From NCBI GenBank assembly GCA_016930155.1, contig JAFGHL010000073.1, positions 1-42,165 on the forward strand: a stretch of 42,165 nt of DNA, read 5' to 3'. Position 1 is the stretch's first letter. Each line of letters opens with the position of its first letter. The notes below the pieces were generated by a model. That model saw only the letters and a program-made list of their open reading frames with translations, did no database searches and was not told the origin of the DNA. This DNA is from Dehalococcoidia bacterium. GTDB taxonomy: Bacteria > Chloroflexota > Dehalococcoidia > GIF9 > UBA5629. This document shows, piece by piece, positions 8,679-16,791 of this stretch. The position numbers were made by a program, and so were the translations under genes.

Positions 8679-9338
8679 CTACTTTTTCCTTGACTGGATT
8701 ACCACACGGCGCCCGTCCCCTTCTCCTGTGCTCTGGGTCATAATGTCAGGATCATCGGCCAGAGTTATATGCACAATCCTTCTCTCATCGGGAGGCATGG
8801 GTTCCATGGTAATAGGACGCCTTCTCCTGGCAACCTGCTCGGCCAGACGAAGCGCAAGCTTCTTGAGAGACTCATAATGACGTTTTTTATACCAGTCCAC
8901 GTCGACGTTGACAGATATCCATTTTTTCAGTTTCTCAGCAACGATCAGCCTGACCAGATATTGCAGAGACGACAGGGCCTGCCCTCTGCGACCAATCAGC
9001 ACTCCCAGGTCGTCTCCCTCGATGTTCAGTGTAATGGGAACTCCATCGTCACCAGACCCGGTAACGTCCACCGTGGCCTGAATGCCCATAGCACGCAGGA
9101 TATCGCTCAACACCTGCCGCGCTGTACCGGCCGCGTCATTGCCCGCGCCGGGCTGCCTATCATCGTCTTCCAGCAGAACTACCTTGATTCTGGCATCCTC
9201 GGCGCCCACTCCCAGCACACCTGATTTACCCTTCTTGATCACGATGATGTCGACTTCTTCGCGGGCGACACCGAGCTGCAGGAGGGCAATTCTGGTCGCC
9301 TCCTCCACCGTTTTAGCGCTCAGTTCTAATTCTTTCAA
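8679..9338 (-). CDS. jag: Jag/KhpB (EloR) RNA-binding protein
   Basis: The 219-residue protein has the full three-part Jag layout: an N-terminal Jag domain (about 1-52, with KKGKSGVLGVG), a central KH domain (about 100-150, LGVLIGRRGQALSSLQYLV), and a C-terminal R3H domain (about 160-215, PPDERRIVHITLA). Homologues bind small RNAs and mRNA and help control cell elongation and division together with YidC and KhpA. The start is TTG at 9338, with AAGGG placed in the last codons of yidC; the two genes are 2 bases apart, indicating translational coupling. The yidC-jag order is strongly conserved in bacteria. Confidence 0.93.
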   Translation of the reverse strand: MKELELSAKTVEEATRIALLQLGVAREEVDIIVIKKGKSGVLGVGAEDARIKVVLLEDDDRQPGAGNDAAGTARQVLSDILRAMGIQATVDVTGSGDDGVPITLNIEGDDLGVLIGRRGQALSSLQYLVRLIVAEKLKKWISVNVDVDWYKKRHYESLKKLALRLAEQVARRRRPITMEPMPPDERRIVHITLADDPDIMTQSTGEGDGRRVVIQSRKK

Positions 9339-9340
9339 TT

Positions 9341-10165
9341 CTATCCCTTCTTTTTATCTCCTTCTTTGAGTGCCCTGGAGGGCTGTTCCGCCGCTTTCTG
9401 AGTTGCGCTCTGAGGCTGAGGCTGAGCCTGAGGCTGCCGGAAAGACGGGAAGGTGAAATAACCCCAGCCTCCCGCCACGAAGTACTGGATGATTATGCCG
9501 ATGATATTGGATACCACCCAGTAAAGGGCCAATCCACTGGGGAAGGACAAGGTGAAAAAGGCGAACATGAGGGGCATCATCATGGTTGTCATGCTCGACA
9601 TCTGCTGCTGGCGGGGATCGGTGGCGGGTGGTGTAACCATCTTCTGCTGCACCCACATGGTCAGACCAACCAGTATGGCAAGTATCATGGTCGGGTCAGG
9701 CTGCGATAGCCTGAGCCCCAGGAAATTTTCATTGAGCGGTATGGCCTGGTCCACCAGGTCCCAGGGATAAAGATGCTGTGACAATATGAGAAGGTTTTCA
9801 GGCGTAGCCGCAAGGGCCTGCATGATGGACTGATAGAGCGCAATCCAGATGGGCATCTGGATCAGCATGGGCCACATGCATCCCAGAGGATTGATGCCGG
9901 CCTCCTTGTAAAGGCGCATCATCTCCTGCTGCAGCTTCTTCTGGTCACGCGCATATTTTTTCTGCAGCTCCTGCATCTTGGGCTGCAACTCCTGCATGGC
10001 TTTGGTCGACTTTGTCTGCCTGAACGTGAGAGGCATGAGGACTATCCTGACCACAATGGTCAGCACGATGATAGCCAGGCCGAAATTGCTCCAGAGCATC
10101 TGGGAAAGGGCGATTAGCCCGTTCAGTACCGGATCGAGTATAGCTACATTCCAAATATCAACCAT
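9341..10165 (-). CDS. yidC: Membrane protein insertase YidC (Oxa1 family, short Gram-positive type)
   Basis: The 274-residue protein has the five-segment YidC/Oxa1/SpoIIIJ core and lacks the large periplasmic domain of Gram-negative YidC. The first core helix carries the conserved arginine in VVRIVLMPLTFRQTKS. A cytoplasmic helical hairpin (KMQELQKKYARDQKKLQQEMMRLYKEAGINPLGC) follows. The C-terminus is short, charged and ends KKKG, typical for ribosome contact. It inserts and folds inner-membrane proteins, alone or with SecYEG. A lipoprotein signal is absent, unlike many Gram-positive SpoIIIJ proteins. It sits between the propeller lipoprotein and jag in one operon. Confidence 0.95.
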   Translation of the reverse strand: MVDIWNVAILDPVLNGLIALSQMLWSNFGLAIIVLTIVVRIVLMPLTFRQTKSTKAMQELQPKMQELQKKYARDQKKLQQEMMRLYKEAGINPLGCMWPMLIQMPIWIALYQSIMQALAATPENLLILSQHLYPWDLVDQAIPLNENFLGLRLSQPDPTMILAILVGLTMWVQQKMVTPPATDPRQQQMSSMTTMMMPLMFAFFTLSFPSGLALYWVVSNIIGIIIQYFVAGGWGYFTFPSFRQPQAQPQPQSATQKAAEQPSRALKEGDKKKG

Positions 10166-10174
10166 ATAATTAAC

Positions 10175-11353
10175 CTACTTTATCTTTGAAGAAAAATCCC
10201 AGTCGATATGGTTCTTCACCGTATCAACTGCGTAGACCTTGTGATCCCGGGCATATATGTAAACCATGTCACCCTCCGCATAAGGATTCCCGTAGACCGT
10301 AAAGCCGACCGATATATTACTGATCATGGCACCATTTGTTATATCCAGCTTGTAGAGCGTACCTTTTTCACTCACAGCGAATATATGTTCGTCAGTCACA
10401 GCGGGGGTTGACACCATCTGGCCGTCTCCCTCGAATTGCCAGATCTCCCGGCCGTCGGCAGCATCGATCGCATATATCTTTTTGTCCATGCAGGCCGCGT
10501 AGATAGTGTTATCGCGAATCACCGGTGTCGCCCAGAACCAGTTGCCGGCCAGGTATTTCCATTTCACCGTACCGTCGGCCTTATCAACTGCATACAGGTT
10601 CCTGTCGAAAGTGCCGAAATAAAGCAGCTGGTCCTTTACTGCAAGGGACGATGCAACCGCCGAGGGTATCTTGATGCTCCATACCTCTCTCCCTGTGTCG
10701 GCCGCGATGGCATATACATTGCCGCCATAGTTACCGACGTAGAGTATTCCGTTATCCAGAACGGGAGCGGTCCATATCTTGTCGGAGGTCTGAAACTCCC
10801 AGATAAAATCGCCTGTGGTGGCATCGAGGGCATAGATTTTACCGTTGGCGCTGCCGAAATACAGAGCCGTCCCGTCGCTAATTATATTGCCGACGATCGC
10901 TCCCACCGTTTCGAAGCCTTCTCTCGGGTATATCCACCGGACCACTCCTCGGTTGGCATTGAGGGCATAGACCTTGCCGGTATAGGTGCCCACAAAAACC
11001 AGGTCTCCGATTACCAGCGGAGTGGAATAGATGCCTTTTCCGGAGGCCGACGATGACGGGGCGCACATGGCGCCGCAGGTGGATCCCGGCGTGGCGGCTT
11101 TGATCGCATATATCCACTCCGTCTCGTCAGGGAAAGTCTTTCCCTCGCTTCGCGCCTGCGGGCTGAGGGCAATTACCGATCCCTCCATGGACCCGAAGCA
11201 AATCAACTCGTTATAAGGGGCAAAGCTCGACCATCCCTGTGCCTGAGCGCCCGAACATCCCCCATCCATACCGGGCATACAGCCTGAAACAAATACCAGC
11301 AGGAGCACCCCCAGAAGAATAACCATCCTGACCAAATTTCTTACTTTTCTCAT
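10175..11353 (-). CDS. PQQ-like beta-propeller lipoprotein (BamB-like fold) in the yidC operon
   Basis: The 392-residue protein starts with a strong signal sequence ending in FVSGC, making C25 a lipidated cysteine. The rest is built of repeated blades of about 40 residues, each with a YALD/YAID/YAVD-type strand and a W at the end (GKIYALDATTGDFIWEF, GNVYAIAADTGREVWSI, RNLYAVDKADGTVKWKY, KKIYAIDAADGREIWQF). This is the PQQ-enzyme repeat family, but no other domain or obvious PQQ-site or metal-site is seen, so a scaffold role is more likely than a dehydrogenase. BamB shares this fold and serves outer-membrane assembly; the window gives no sign of an outer membrane. The position between yidD and yidC suggests help in assembling exported or inserted proteins, which is inference. 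Confidence 0.85.
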   Translation of the reverse strand: MRKVRNLVRMVILLGVLLLVFVSGCMPGMDGGCSGAQAQGWSSFAPYNELICFGSMEGSVIALSPQARSEGKTFPDETEWIYAIKAATPGSTCGAMCAPSSSASGKGIYSTPLVIGDLVFVGTYTGKVYALNANRGVVRWIYPREGFETVGAIVGNIISDGTALYFGSANGKIYALDATTGDFIWEFQTSDKIWTAPVLDNGILYVGNYGGNVYAIAADTGREVWSIKIPSAVASSLAVKDQLLYFGTFDRNLYAVDKADGTVKWKYLAGNWFWATPVIRDNTIYAACMDKKIYAIDAADGREIWQFEGDGQMVSTPAVTDEHIFAVSEKGTLYKLDITNGAMISNISVGFTVYGNPYAEGDMVYIYARDHKVYAVDTVKNHIDWDFSSKIK

Positions 11354-11394
11354 ATATAATCCTACTAAGTTTTATTCAACCTTAAGCCGGCGTA

Positions 11395-11607
11395 TCACGG
11401 AACAGGATCGTAGCCGCGGGGTGTCCAGGGATTACAGCGGCAGATCCTGAGAAAAGTCATCCAACTTCCTTTAAAAATGCCGTATTTCTGTATTGCCTCA
11501 TATCCATATTGAGAACACGTCGGTGTAAAGCGGCAGGCCGAAGGCGTGACCTTCGATATTGTGCCCTGATACAGCCTAATTGATTTTAGAGCTACCGTTT
11601 TCAGCAT
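11395..11607 (-). CDS. yidD: Membrane protein insertion efficiency factor YidD
   Basis: The 70-residue protein contains the family signature [19 protein letters not shown] and the later [14 protein letters not shown]. YidD is a small membrane-associated protein that improves insertion by YidC. Its start overlaps the end of rnpA by 32 bases, the usual arrangement in the rpmH-rnpA-yidD-yidC block, which supports the call. Confidence 0.93.
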   Translation of the reverse strand: MLKTVALKSIRLYQGTISKVTPSACRFTPTCSQYGYEAIQKYGIFKGSWMTFLRICRCNPWTPRGYDPVP

Positions 11608-11938
11608 CTATTACCGTTAAATCCAGGCGATTCAGCAATTTTGTTATCGACCTGTTAATCTCATAATAATCAACGCACGCTACAGGTCGCCGCGCAATCA
11701 ATACTATATCCCACCCGGGCTTTATCAACATCAGGCGTATATTCTCCTTCAGCAGCCTTCTGATACGGTTTCTGACAGTCGCCTTCCCAATATCCTTGGT
11801 TACCGAGAGGCCTAAACGTAAAGCATCCAGGTGGTTGGGAAGAGCTTTTATTACTAGCAGCTTATCCGCTGCGGCTTTGCCAGATTTATATACTGCTAAA
11901 TACTGAGATCTCCTGGTTAAAGCCAATCTCTTGGCCAT
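11576..11938 (-). CDS. rnpA: Ribonuclease P protein component
   Basis: The 120-residue basic protein carries the RnpA signature [14 protein letters not shown] (the RNR motif, about 52-65). It assists the catalytic RNA that removes tRNA 5' leaders. The ATG is 7 bases after the rpmH stop, and the 3' end overlaps yidD, the conserved gene order. The C-terminal tail (about 108-120, [12 protein letters not shown]) runs through the overlap with yidD. Confidence 0.94.
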   Translation of the reverse strand: MAKRLALTRRSQYLAVYKSGKAAADKLLVIKALPNHLDALRLGLSVTKDIGKATVRNRIRRLLKENIRLMLIKPGWDIVLIARRPVACVDYYEINRSITKLLNRLDLTVIDAENGSSKIN

Positions 11939-11945
11939 TTCAATG

Positions 11946-12086
11946 CTATACCTGGGTGAGCTTCCAGCGTCCCCTGGCGCGCCTGGCCTTTAAGACAGCT
12001 CGCCCACCCTTGGTGGACGCCCGGGCGCGAAAACCGTGCTTCCTGATTCTTGCTCTTTTTTTCGGTTGATATGTCCTCTTGGGCAA
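11946..12086 (-). CDS. rpmH: 50S ribosomal protein L34
   Basis: A 46-residue, very basic protein reads (M)[18 protein letters not shown] then [20 protein letters not shown], matching the L34 family along its whole length. The start is TTG at 12086, supported by CTGGAG 7 bases upstream and by the family's usual MPKRTYQP beginning. It lies 19 bases after rpsR and 7 before rnpA, so it links the S6-SSB-S18 genes with the rnpA-yidC genes. dnaA, the frequent neighbour on the other side of rpmH, is absent. Confidence 0.96.
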   Translation of the reverse strand: MPKRTYQPKKRARIRKHGFRARASTKGGRAVLKARRARGRWKLTQV

Positions 12087-12105
12087 TTTAATACTCCAGA
12101 TTTGA

Positions 12106-12393
12106 TTAAGCCTTTTTCTCGGCTCCGCTTATGTTGTAGACATGGTTGGGTGACGAGGGCAGCATGGCCAGAAAACGCGACCTCTTAATGGCCTGGGCCA
12201 GCCTGCGCTGATGCCGGGCACAGACGCCGGTGCGTCTCCTCGGCACTATCTTGCCGCGGTCGGAAACAAAGCGCTGTATAAGAGACACATTCTTATAATC
12301 GATAGGCGTTTTGTCGGCGCAAAACATGCATACCTTGGGCTTGACAATGAATTTACGCCCTCTCTCCCTTCTCTGTACGGTGTTGGTTTCCAT
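12106..12393 (-). CDS. rpsR: 30S ribosomal protein S18
   Basis: The 95-residue protein contains the S18 core [23 protein letters not shown] and the C-terminal [21 protein letters not shown]22 and C25 together with C58 and H61 form a CxxC...CxxH arrangement, suggesting the zinc-binding form of S18. It sits on the platform of the small subunit with S6. The order rpsF-ssb-rpsR is the standard one. Confidence 0.97.
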   Translation of the reverse strand: METNTVQRRERGRKFIVKPKVCMFCADKTPIDYKNVSLIQRFVSDRGKIVPRRRTGVCARHQRRLAQAIKRSRFLAMLPSSPNHVYNISGAEKKA

Positions 12394-12428
12394 CGGTCTA
12401 ATAAACTCCTTCTCTTACTATTAAGGAT

Positions 12429-12833
12429 TTAGAAGGGGATATCCTCCGGCTCAATATCACCTTCAATTACACGGGCGTCCTCGGGCGGCAGCTGCGCAGG
12501 CCCCTGTTTATCCAGGAAGAGCACCCTGTCTGCCGTCACATCCAGGCTGACCCGCTTCTGTCCGTCCTTGCCGTCATACAAGCGTGTACGCAAATTTCCT
12601 TCAACGTAAACCAGTTTACCTTTGTTTAAAAACTGGTTGCATGTCTCTGCCAGCTTTCTCCACGCGCTGATGCGGAACCATTCGGTCTCCTCCTTAAAGG
12701 ACCCGTCGGGCTGGCGCGTGTTGCGGTTGGCCGCCAGGCTGAAAGTGGTGACTGCAACACCGTCCGCGGTAAACCTCATCTCGGGATCGCCCCCGACCCT
12801 GCCAACCAGAATAATCTTGATTAAGCTCGCCAT
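12429..12833 (-). CDS. ssb: Single-stranded DNA-binding protein
   Basis: The protein has the OB-fold start MASLIKIILVGRVGGDPEMRF, the strand GSFKEETEWFRISAWRKLAE, GKLVYVEGNLRTR, and an acidic tail ending DIEPEDIPF, the docking tip for partner proteins. It binds single-stranded DNA in replication and repair. ATG at 12833 is preferred over TTG at 12836 because GGAGG lies 6 bases before the ATG but only 3 before the TTG. The linker between OB fold and tail is unusually short, giving 134 residues. Confidence 0.95.
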   Translation of the reverse strand: MASLIKIILVGRVGGDPEMRFTADGVAVTTFSLAANRNTRQPDGSFKEETEWFRISAWRKLAETCNQFLNKGKLVYVEGNLRTRLYDGKDGQKRVSLDVTADRVLFLDKQGPAQLPPEDARVIEGDIEPEDIPF

Positions 12834-12849
12834 CAACCACCTCCAGAGA

Positions 12850-13137
12850 TCAGCTATTCTCGCGAATGAACAGGTGCCTTAATACATCCTCGGACATCTT
12901 CAAACCGGCGTCAAGCTCTTTTAAAGCCGTCTGTTTGATCTGCACTTTTTCGAACACGTAATTGCCTTCCATCTGCCTTTTAATCGGATAGGCAAACCTT
13001 CTTTTTCCCCATTGATTCGTCTCGGTAACCGTTCCACCGAGCTTGGTTATCTGGTCGTTGACCTTTCCCAATACCCGGGTGAAATCATCTTCACTCAAGT
13101 CTGCATTTAGAATAAAAACCAGTTCGTAACCGGGCAC
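12850..13137 (-). CDS. rpsF: 30S ribosomal protein S6
   Basis: The 95-residue protein has the S6 ferredoxin-like fold pattern: YELVFILNADLSEDD, then TNQWGKRRFAYPIKRQMEGNYVFE. It binds S18 in the small subunit. It is the first gene of the long minus-strand operon and has GGAGG before its ATG and a good promoter upstream (13169-13198). Confidence 0.96.
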   Translation of the reverse strand: MPGYELVFILNADLSEDDFTRVLGKVNDQITKLGGTVTETNQWGKRRFAYPIKRQMEGNYVFEKVQIKQTALKELDAGLKMSEDVLRHLFIRENS

Positions 13138-13168
13138 AATAAATCCTCCAAGCAGCGAAATTCTACTG

Positions 13169-13198
13169 ATTATAGCATACAGCCCGATTCCTCAACAA
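13169..13198 (-). promoter_or_regulatory. Promoter of the rpsF-to-ileS operon
   Basis: On the minus strand, TTGTTG (13198-13193) and a perfect TATAAT (13174-13169) are 18 bases apart, with TG two bases before the -10 (extended -10). Transcription would start near 13162, about 25 bases before the rpsF ATG. Confidence 0.7.
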
Positions 13199-13220
13199 GC
13201 TACAAACTCGCGCCGCGGTA

Positions 13221-13249
13221 TTGCATTTTCGTTCAGGCTGTCATATAGT
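13221..13249 (+). promoter_or_regulatory. Promoter of ychF
   Basis: TTGCAT at 13221-13226, 17-base spacer, TATAGT at 13244-13249. It is divergent from the rpsF promoter in the same 130-base gap. The predicted start near 13256 leaves a short leader that includes GGGGAG before the ATG. Confidence 0.65.
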
Positions 13250-13269
13250 TTTTTAACGGGGAGAACAAC

Positions 13270-14370
13270 ATGGAAATCAGCATTATAGGTTTGCCCGGCA
13301 GCGGAAAAACAACTGTTTTCGACGCTTTGACCAAATGTTCCGCCGAGCCCAGGCCGCACGGCGGCGCCGGGCTTACCCTCTTTCCGGCAGTAGCCAAGGT
13401 GCCGGATGCGCGCGTGCTGAAGCTCAGCGCTATCTTCCATCCTAAAAAGACTACACTGGCCGAGATAAAATACGTGGATTACGCCGGACTTCCCAAAGGG
13501 TTCGGCAGGGAGCAGGGGGTCAGCGGGCAGTTTCTCAACAGCCTCAGCACGTCCGACGCCATCCTGCAGGTCGTGAGAGCTTTCAAAGATGAAAATATAC
13601 CGCATGCAGACGGGAGGATCGACCCGCTCAAAGACATCGAAACGCTGGATATGGAGCTTGTGTTCTCCGACCTGACCATCCTCGAGAAACGTCTGGGCCG
13701 GCTCGAATCGGCGTTGAAAATGGGGAAATCCTCCGAACGGGATGCGGCCGTCAAAGAGCAGGCGCTGCTGGTCAAAATCAAGGCTTCACTGGACCAGGGC
13801 ATACCCATCAGACTGCATAAATTGGCTGCAGACGAATTGCGGGCAATCAGCAATTATCAATTCCTGACGGCCAAGCCGATGCTGATCGTGATCAACATCG
13901 GCGAAAAGCAGTTGCCCGAGGCGGAAAGCATCCTTGGCACTCTCAAAGCAGCCTACTCCATGCCCCAGGTGGAGCTTATCTCCATGTGCGGCAAACTGGA
14001 AAGGGAGCTGGCTCAACTGCAGGACGATGAGGCGGAGGAGTTCCGCAAGGACATCGGACTGAAAGAAACCGCCTTCGCCGCGGTTATCAGGCATTCCTAC
14101 AGCCTGCTGGGGTTGATATCTTTCTTCACGGTCGGAGAAGACGAAGTGAAAGCATGGACGGTCAAAGAGGACACGCCCGCCATCCAGGCGGCCGGCAAGA
14201 TCCACACCGATATCGAGAGGGGTTTTATCAGAGCCGAGGTCATGGGTTATGAAGATTTTATCAAAAGCGGAAGCACGGCGGAGGCGCGCAAGCACGGTTT
14301 GCTGAGACTGGAAGGTAAAACCTATGCCGTGCGCGACGGGGATATCATTCATTTCCTGTTTAACGTATAG
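13270..14370 (+). CDS. ychF: Obg-family nucleotide-binding protein YchF
   Basis: The 366-residue protein starts with a P-loop GLPGSGKTTVFDAL (about 7-20), then DYAGLPKGFG as the G3 region. The G4 position reads NIGE instead of NKxD, the NxxE form known to switch YchF/OLA1 from GTP to ATP. The last 85 residues form the TGS domain (FFTVGEDEVKAWTV ... GKIHTDIERGFIRAEV ... VRDGDIIHFLFNV). YchF binds ribosomes and is linked to stress and redox responses. It has its own promoter and stands alone on the plus strand. Confidence 0.92.
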   Translation: MEISIIGLPGSGKTTVFDALTKCSAEPRPHGGAGLTLFPAVAKVPDARVLKLSAIFHPKKTTLAEIKYVDYAGLPKGFGREQGVSGQFLNSLSTSDAILQVVRAFKDENIPHADGRIDPLKDIETLDMELVFSDLTILEKRLGRLESALKMGKSSERDAAVKEQALLVKIKASLDQGIPIRLHKLAADELRAISNYQFLTAKPMLIVINIGEKQLPEAESILGTLKAAYSMPQVELISMCGKLERELAQLQDDEAEEFRKDIGLKETAFAAVIRHSYSLLGLISFFTVGEDEVKAWTVKEDTPAIQAAGKIHTDIERGFIRAEVMGYEDFIKSGSTAEARKHGLLRLEGKTYAVRDGDIIHFLFNV

Positions 14371-14410
14371 TATATTTATGCCCCACCTGTCGTGATCTTC
14401 CCCTATTAAG

Positions 14411-14439
14411 TTCACCGCTAAAAACCGCGGTGTTATAAT
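14411..14439 (+). promoter_or_regulatory. Promoter of ppsA
   Basis: TTCACC at 14411-14416, 17-base spacer, TATAAT at 14434-14439. The spacer region includes an inverted repeat (CACCGC/GCGGTG, 14413-14418 and 14427-14432) that could be an operator or part of a ychF terminator. AAGGAG stands before the ppsA ATG. Confidence 0.6.
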
Positions 14440-14481
14440 AGTCGGCGATTCTTCCGGCATACTCACTGTTAAGGAGCTTCC

Positions 14482-16755
14482 ATGAAAAAAAGCCACAAGG
14501 TCATAGCCTGGTTTGAAGAGATTACAAGGGAAGATATCGGCATCGCGGGCGGCAAGGGCGCCAACCTGGGCGAGATGGTTCATGCCGGTATACCCGTTCC
14601 GCCCGGCTTCGTCGTTACCGCCACAGCCTATTACGATTTCCTGGAAGCGACCGACCTGATGGGTGAGATAAGGAAACTGCTGAAGGATGTGGATGCAAAC
14701 GACAGCAGGGCTCTGCAGGACGCGTCTTACCACATCAAAGAGAAATTCGTCAGCGTGGCCATGCCGGAACATATGGTAAAGGAGATACAGACATCTTACC
14801 GCAAGCTGGGAGGCGGGCTGGTGGCGGTGCGATCTTCGGCAACTGCGGAGGACCTTCCGGATGCTTCGTTTGCCGGACAACAGCGCACATTCCTCAACAT
14901 ACAGGGCGAGGAATCCGTGGTCAGGGCAGTGCAGGAATGCTGGGCTTCCCTGTTTGAATCCAGGGCCATTTTTTACCGCCATGAGCAGGGATTCGATCAC
15001 TTCAAGGTGGGCATAGCCGTACCTGTGCAGAGAATGATCCAGTCGGAGGCCGCCGGTGTGATGTTCACGGTGGAGCCGCTCAGCAGCGACCGCAGCAAAA
15101 TACTGATCGAAGCCATTTACGGCCTGGGCGAAGCCATAGTTTCAGGCGACCTGACCCCCGATCAGTACACTCTGGATAAAAACAGCCTGTCGGTCCTGGA
15201 TAAAAAAATCGTCGAGCAGGACTGGTACCTGACGCGCAATCTCGAGGTGAGACCCGACGAACTTGAGACGAATATTAAGGCGCCTGTGCCGCCCAAACTT
15301 CAAAAAATACAGAAAATAGACGACCAGGATATCACAGGCCTGGCCGCCATCGGCAAAAGGCTGGAGGAGCATTATAAGACGCCTCAGGATGTCGAATGGG
15401 CCAGGGAAGGCGGGAAACTGTATATCGTACAGACCCGCCCCGTCACCACTCTCAATCAACCCCTGGACACCTCCACCGTGGACGAGCTTAAAGCCGAGGC
15501 CATCTTAACCGGTGTAGCGGCAAGCCCCGGCGCTGCCAGCGGCGTAGTCAAGATCATCCGTGACCCATCGCAAATCGATAAAATCATAGACGGCGATATT
15601 CTGGTGGCCGAGATGACGACACCTGATTTTGTGCCGGCCATGAAACGGGCCGTCGGCATAATTACGGACAGGGGCGGAAGGACCGCCCACGCGGCGATCG
15701 TCAGCAGGGAGCTCGGCATCCCCTGCATCGTGGGCACCGAGCGCGCTACCTACCTGCTCAAAGACGGCCAGGAGGTGACCGTCGACGGATCGTCGGGCAA
15801 AGTCTATTCGGGCCACGTTGCTATCAAAAGCAAAAAGGCCAAAACCCGGAGCACGTCGGGCGCCCGCATCAAGACTAAAACCAAACTTTATGTTAATCTG
15901 GCTGAGCCCGAGCTGGCGGAGAGGATAGCGGAGCGTGACGTTGACGGAGTGGGCCTGTTGAGGGCCGAGTTCATCATGGCCAGGATGGCGGGACACCCGC
16001 GCTACATGCTTCACGAAGGCAAGGCCGCCCAATACATGGATGTGCTGACCAAGAATATCACCATGTTTACCCGGGCCTTTCATCCCAGGCCGGTGGTTTA
16101 CCGTACGACCGATTTTAAAACCAACGAGTACAGGAATTTGCCCGGCGGCTATAAATACGAGGAAACCGAAGAAAACCCGATGATCGGCTACCGGGGATGC
16201 TCAAGATATACCCACGAAGTAGAGGTTTTCAGAATGGAGCTCGACGCCATCAAAAGAGTCTGCCAGTCCTACGATAACCTTTACGTCATGATACCCTTCG
16301 TGCGCTTTGTATCCGAGATCGTACAAATCAAGAAGATACTGACGGAGGAAGGTTTCTACCAGTTCCCCAAGTTCAAGCTGTGGATGATGGTCGAGGTGCC
16401 TTCCAATATCCTGCTCATGGACAAATTTATCGATGCCGGCATCGACGGCATATCCATTGGTTCCAACGACCTGACGCAGCTTATCCTGGGTATAGACCGG
16501 GATAACTCCAAGCTTGCCACACAGTTCGACGAAAGGAACGAGGCCGTGATGCTGGCGATCGAAAAAGCCGTGACAACCTCGGTCGGCAAGGGCATCACCT
16601 GCTCGATCTGCGGGCAGGCGCCATCAACCTATCCCGAGATAACCGAAAAGCTGGTAAGCTGGGGTATCACGTCGATATCCGTAACGCCTGATATGATCGA
16701 CGAGACGCGGCAGATCATAGCCGTCGCGGAAGAGAAGCTGGCTGCCCGCAAATAA
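14482..16755 (+). CDS. ppsA: Phosphoenolpyruvate synthase (pyruvate, water dikinase)
   Basis: The 757-residue enzyme has three ordered domains. The N-terminal ATP-grasp region (about 1-330) starts GGKGANLGEMVHAGIPVPPGF and contains RSSATAEDLPDASFAGQQ. The swivelling phosphohistidine domain has H403 in GGRTAHAAIVSRELG. The C-terminal PEP/pyruvate barrel has GIDGISIGSNDLTQLILG and the catalytic cysteine C710 in ICGQAPS. It converts pyruvate, ATP and water to PEP, AMP and phosphate, the entry to gluconeogenesis. The C-terminal water-dikinase form, and the lack of PPDK's regulatory features, favour PpsA over pyruvate phosphate dikinase. It has its own promoter. Confidence 0.93.
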   Translation: MKKSHKVIAWFEEITREDIGIAGGKGANLGEMVHAGIPVPPGFVVTATAYYDFLEATDLMGEIRKLLKDVDANDSRALQDASYHIKEKFVSVAMPEHMVKEIQTSYRKLGGGLVAVRSSATAEDLPDASFAGQQRTFLNIQGEESVVRAVQECWASLFESRAIFYRHEQGFDHFKVGIAVPVQRMIQSEAAGVMFTVEPLSSDRSKILIEAIYGLGEAIVSGDLTPDQYTLDKNSLSVLDKKIVEQDWYLTRNLEVRPDELETNIKAPVPPKLQKIQKIDDQDITGLAAIGKRLEEHYKTPQDVEWAREGGKLYIVQTRPVTTLNQPLDTSTVDELKAEAILTGVAASPGAASGVVKIIRDPSQIDKIIDGDILVAEMTTPDFVPAMKRAVGIITDRGGRTAHAAIVSRELGIPCIVGTERATYLLKDGQEVTVDGSSGKVYSGHVAIKSKKAKTRSTSGARIKTKTKLYVNLAEPELAERIAERDVDGVGLLRAEFIMARMAGHPRYMLHEGKAAQYMDVLTKNITMFTRAFHPRPVVYRTTDFKTNEYRNLPGGYKYEETEENPMIGYRGCSRYTHEVEVFRMELDAIKRVCQSYDNLYVMIPFVRFVSEIVQIKKILTEEGFYQFPKFKLWMMVEVPSNILLMDKFIDAGIDGISIGSNDLTQLILGIDRDNSKLATQFDERNEAVMLAIEKAVTTSVGKGITCSICGQAPSTYPEITEKLVSWGITSISVTPDMIDETRQIIAVAEEKLAARK

Positions 16756-16791
16756 CCTGGCCATGCCGATCAGCATGGTGAATTATTACTC

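Noticed and set aside
10175-11353. PQQ-dependent dehydrogenase
   Set aside because: Only the propeller repeats are present; no cytochrome domain, tryptophan-docking signature or catalytic residues were seen, and length is too short.
13786-15000. Minus-strand open frame spanning the end of ychF and the start of ppsA
   Set aside because: It crosses two well-supported genes and the ppsA promoter; it is a shadow.
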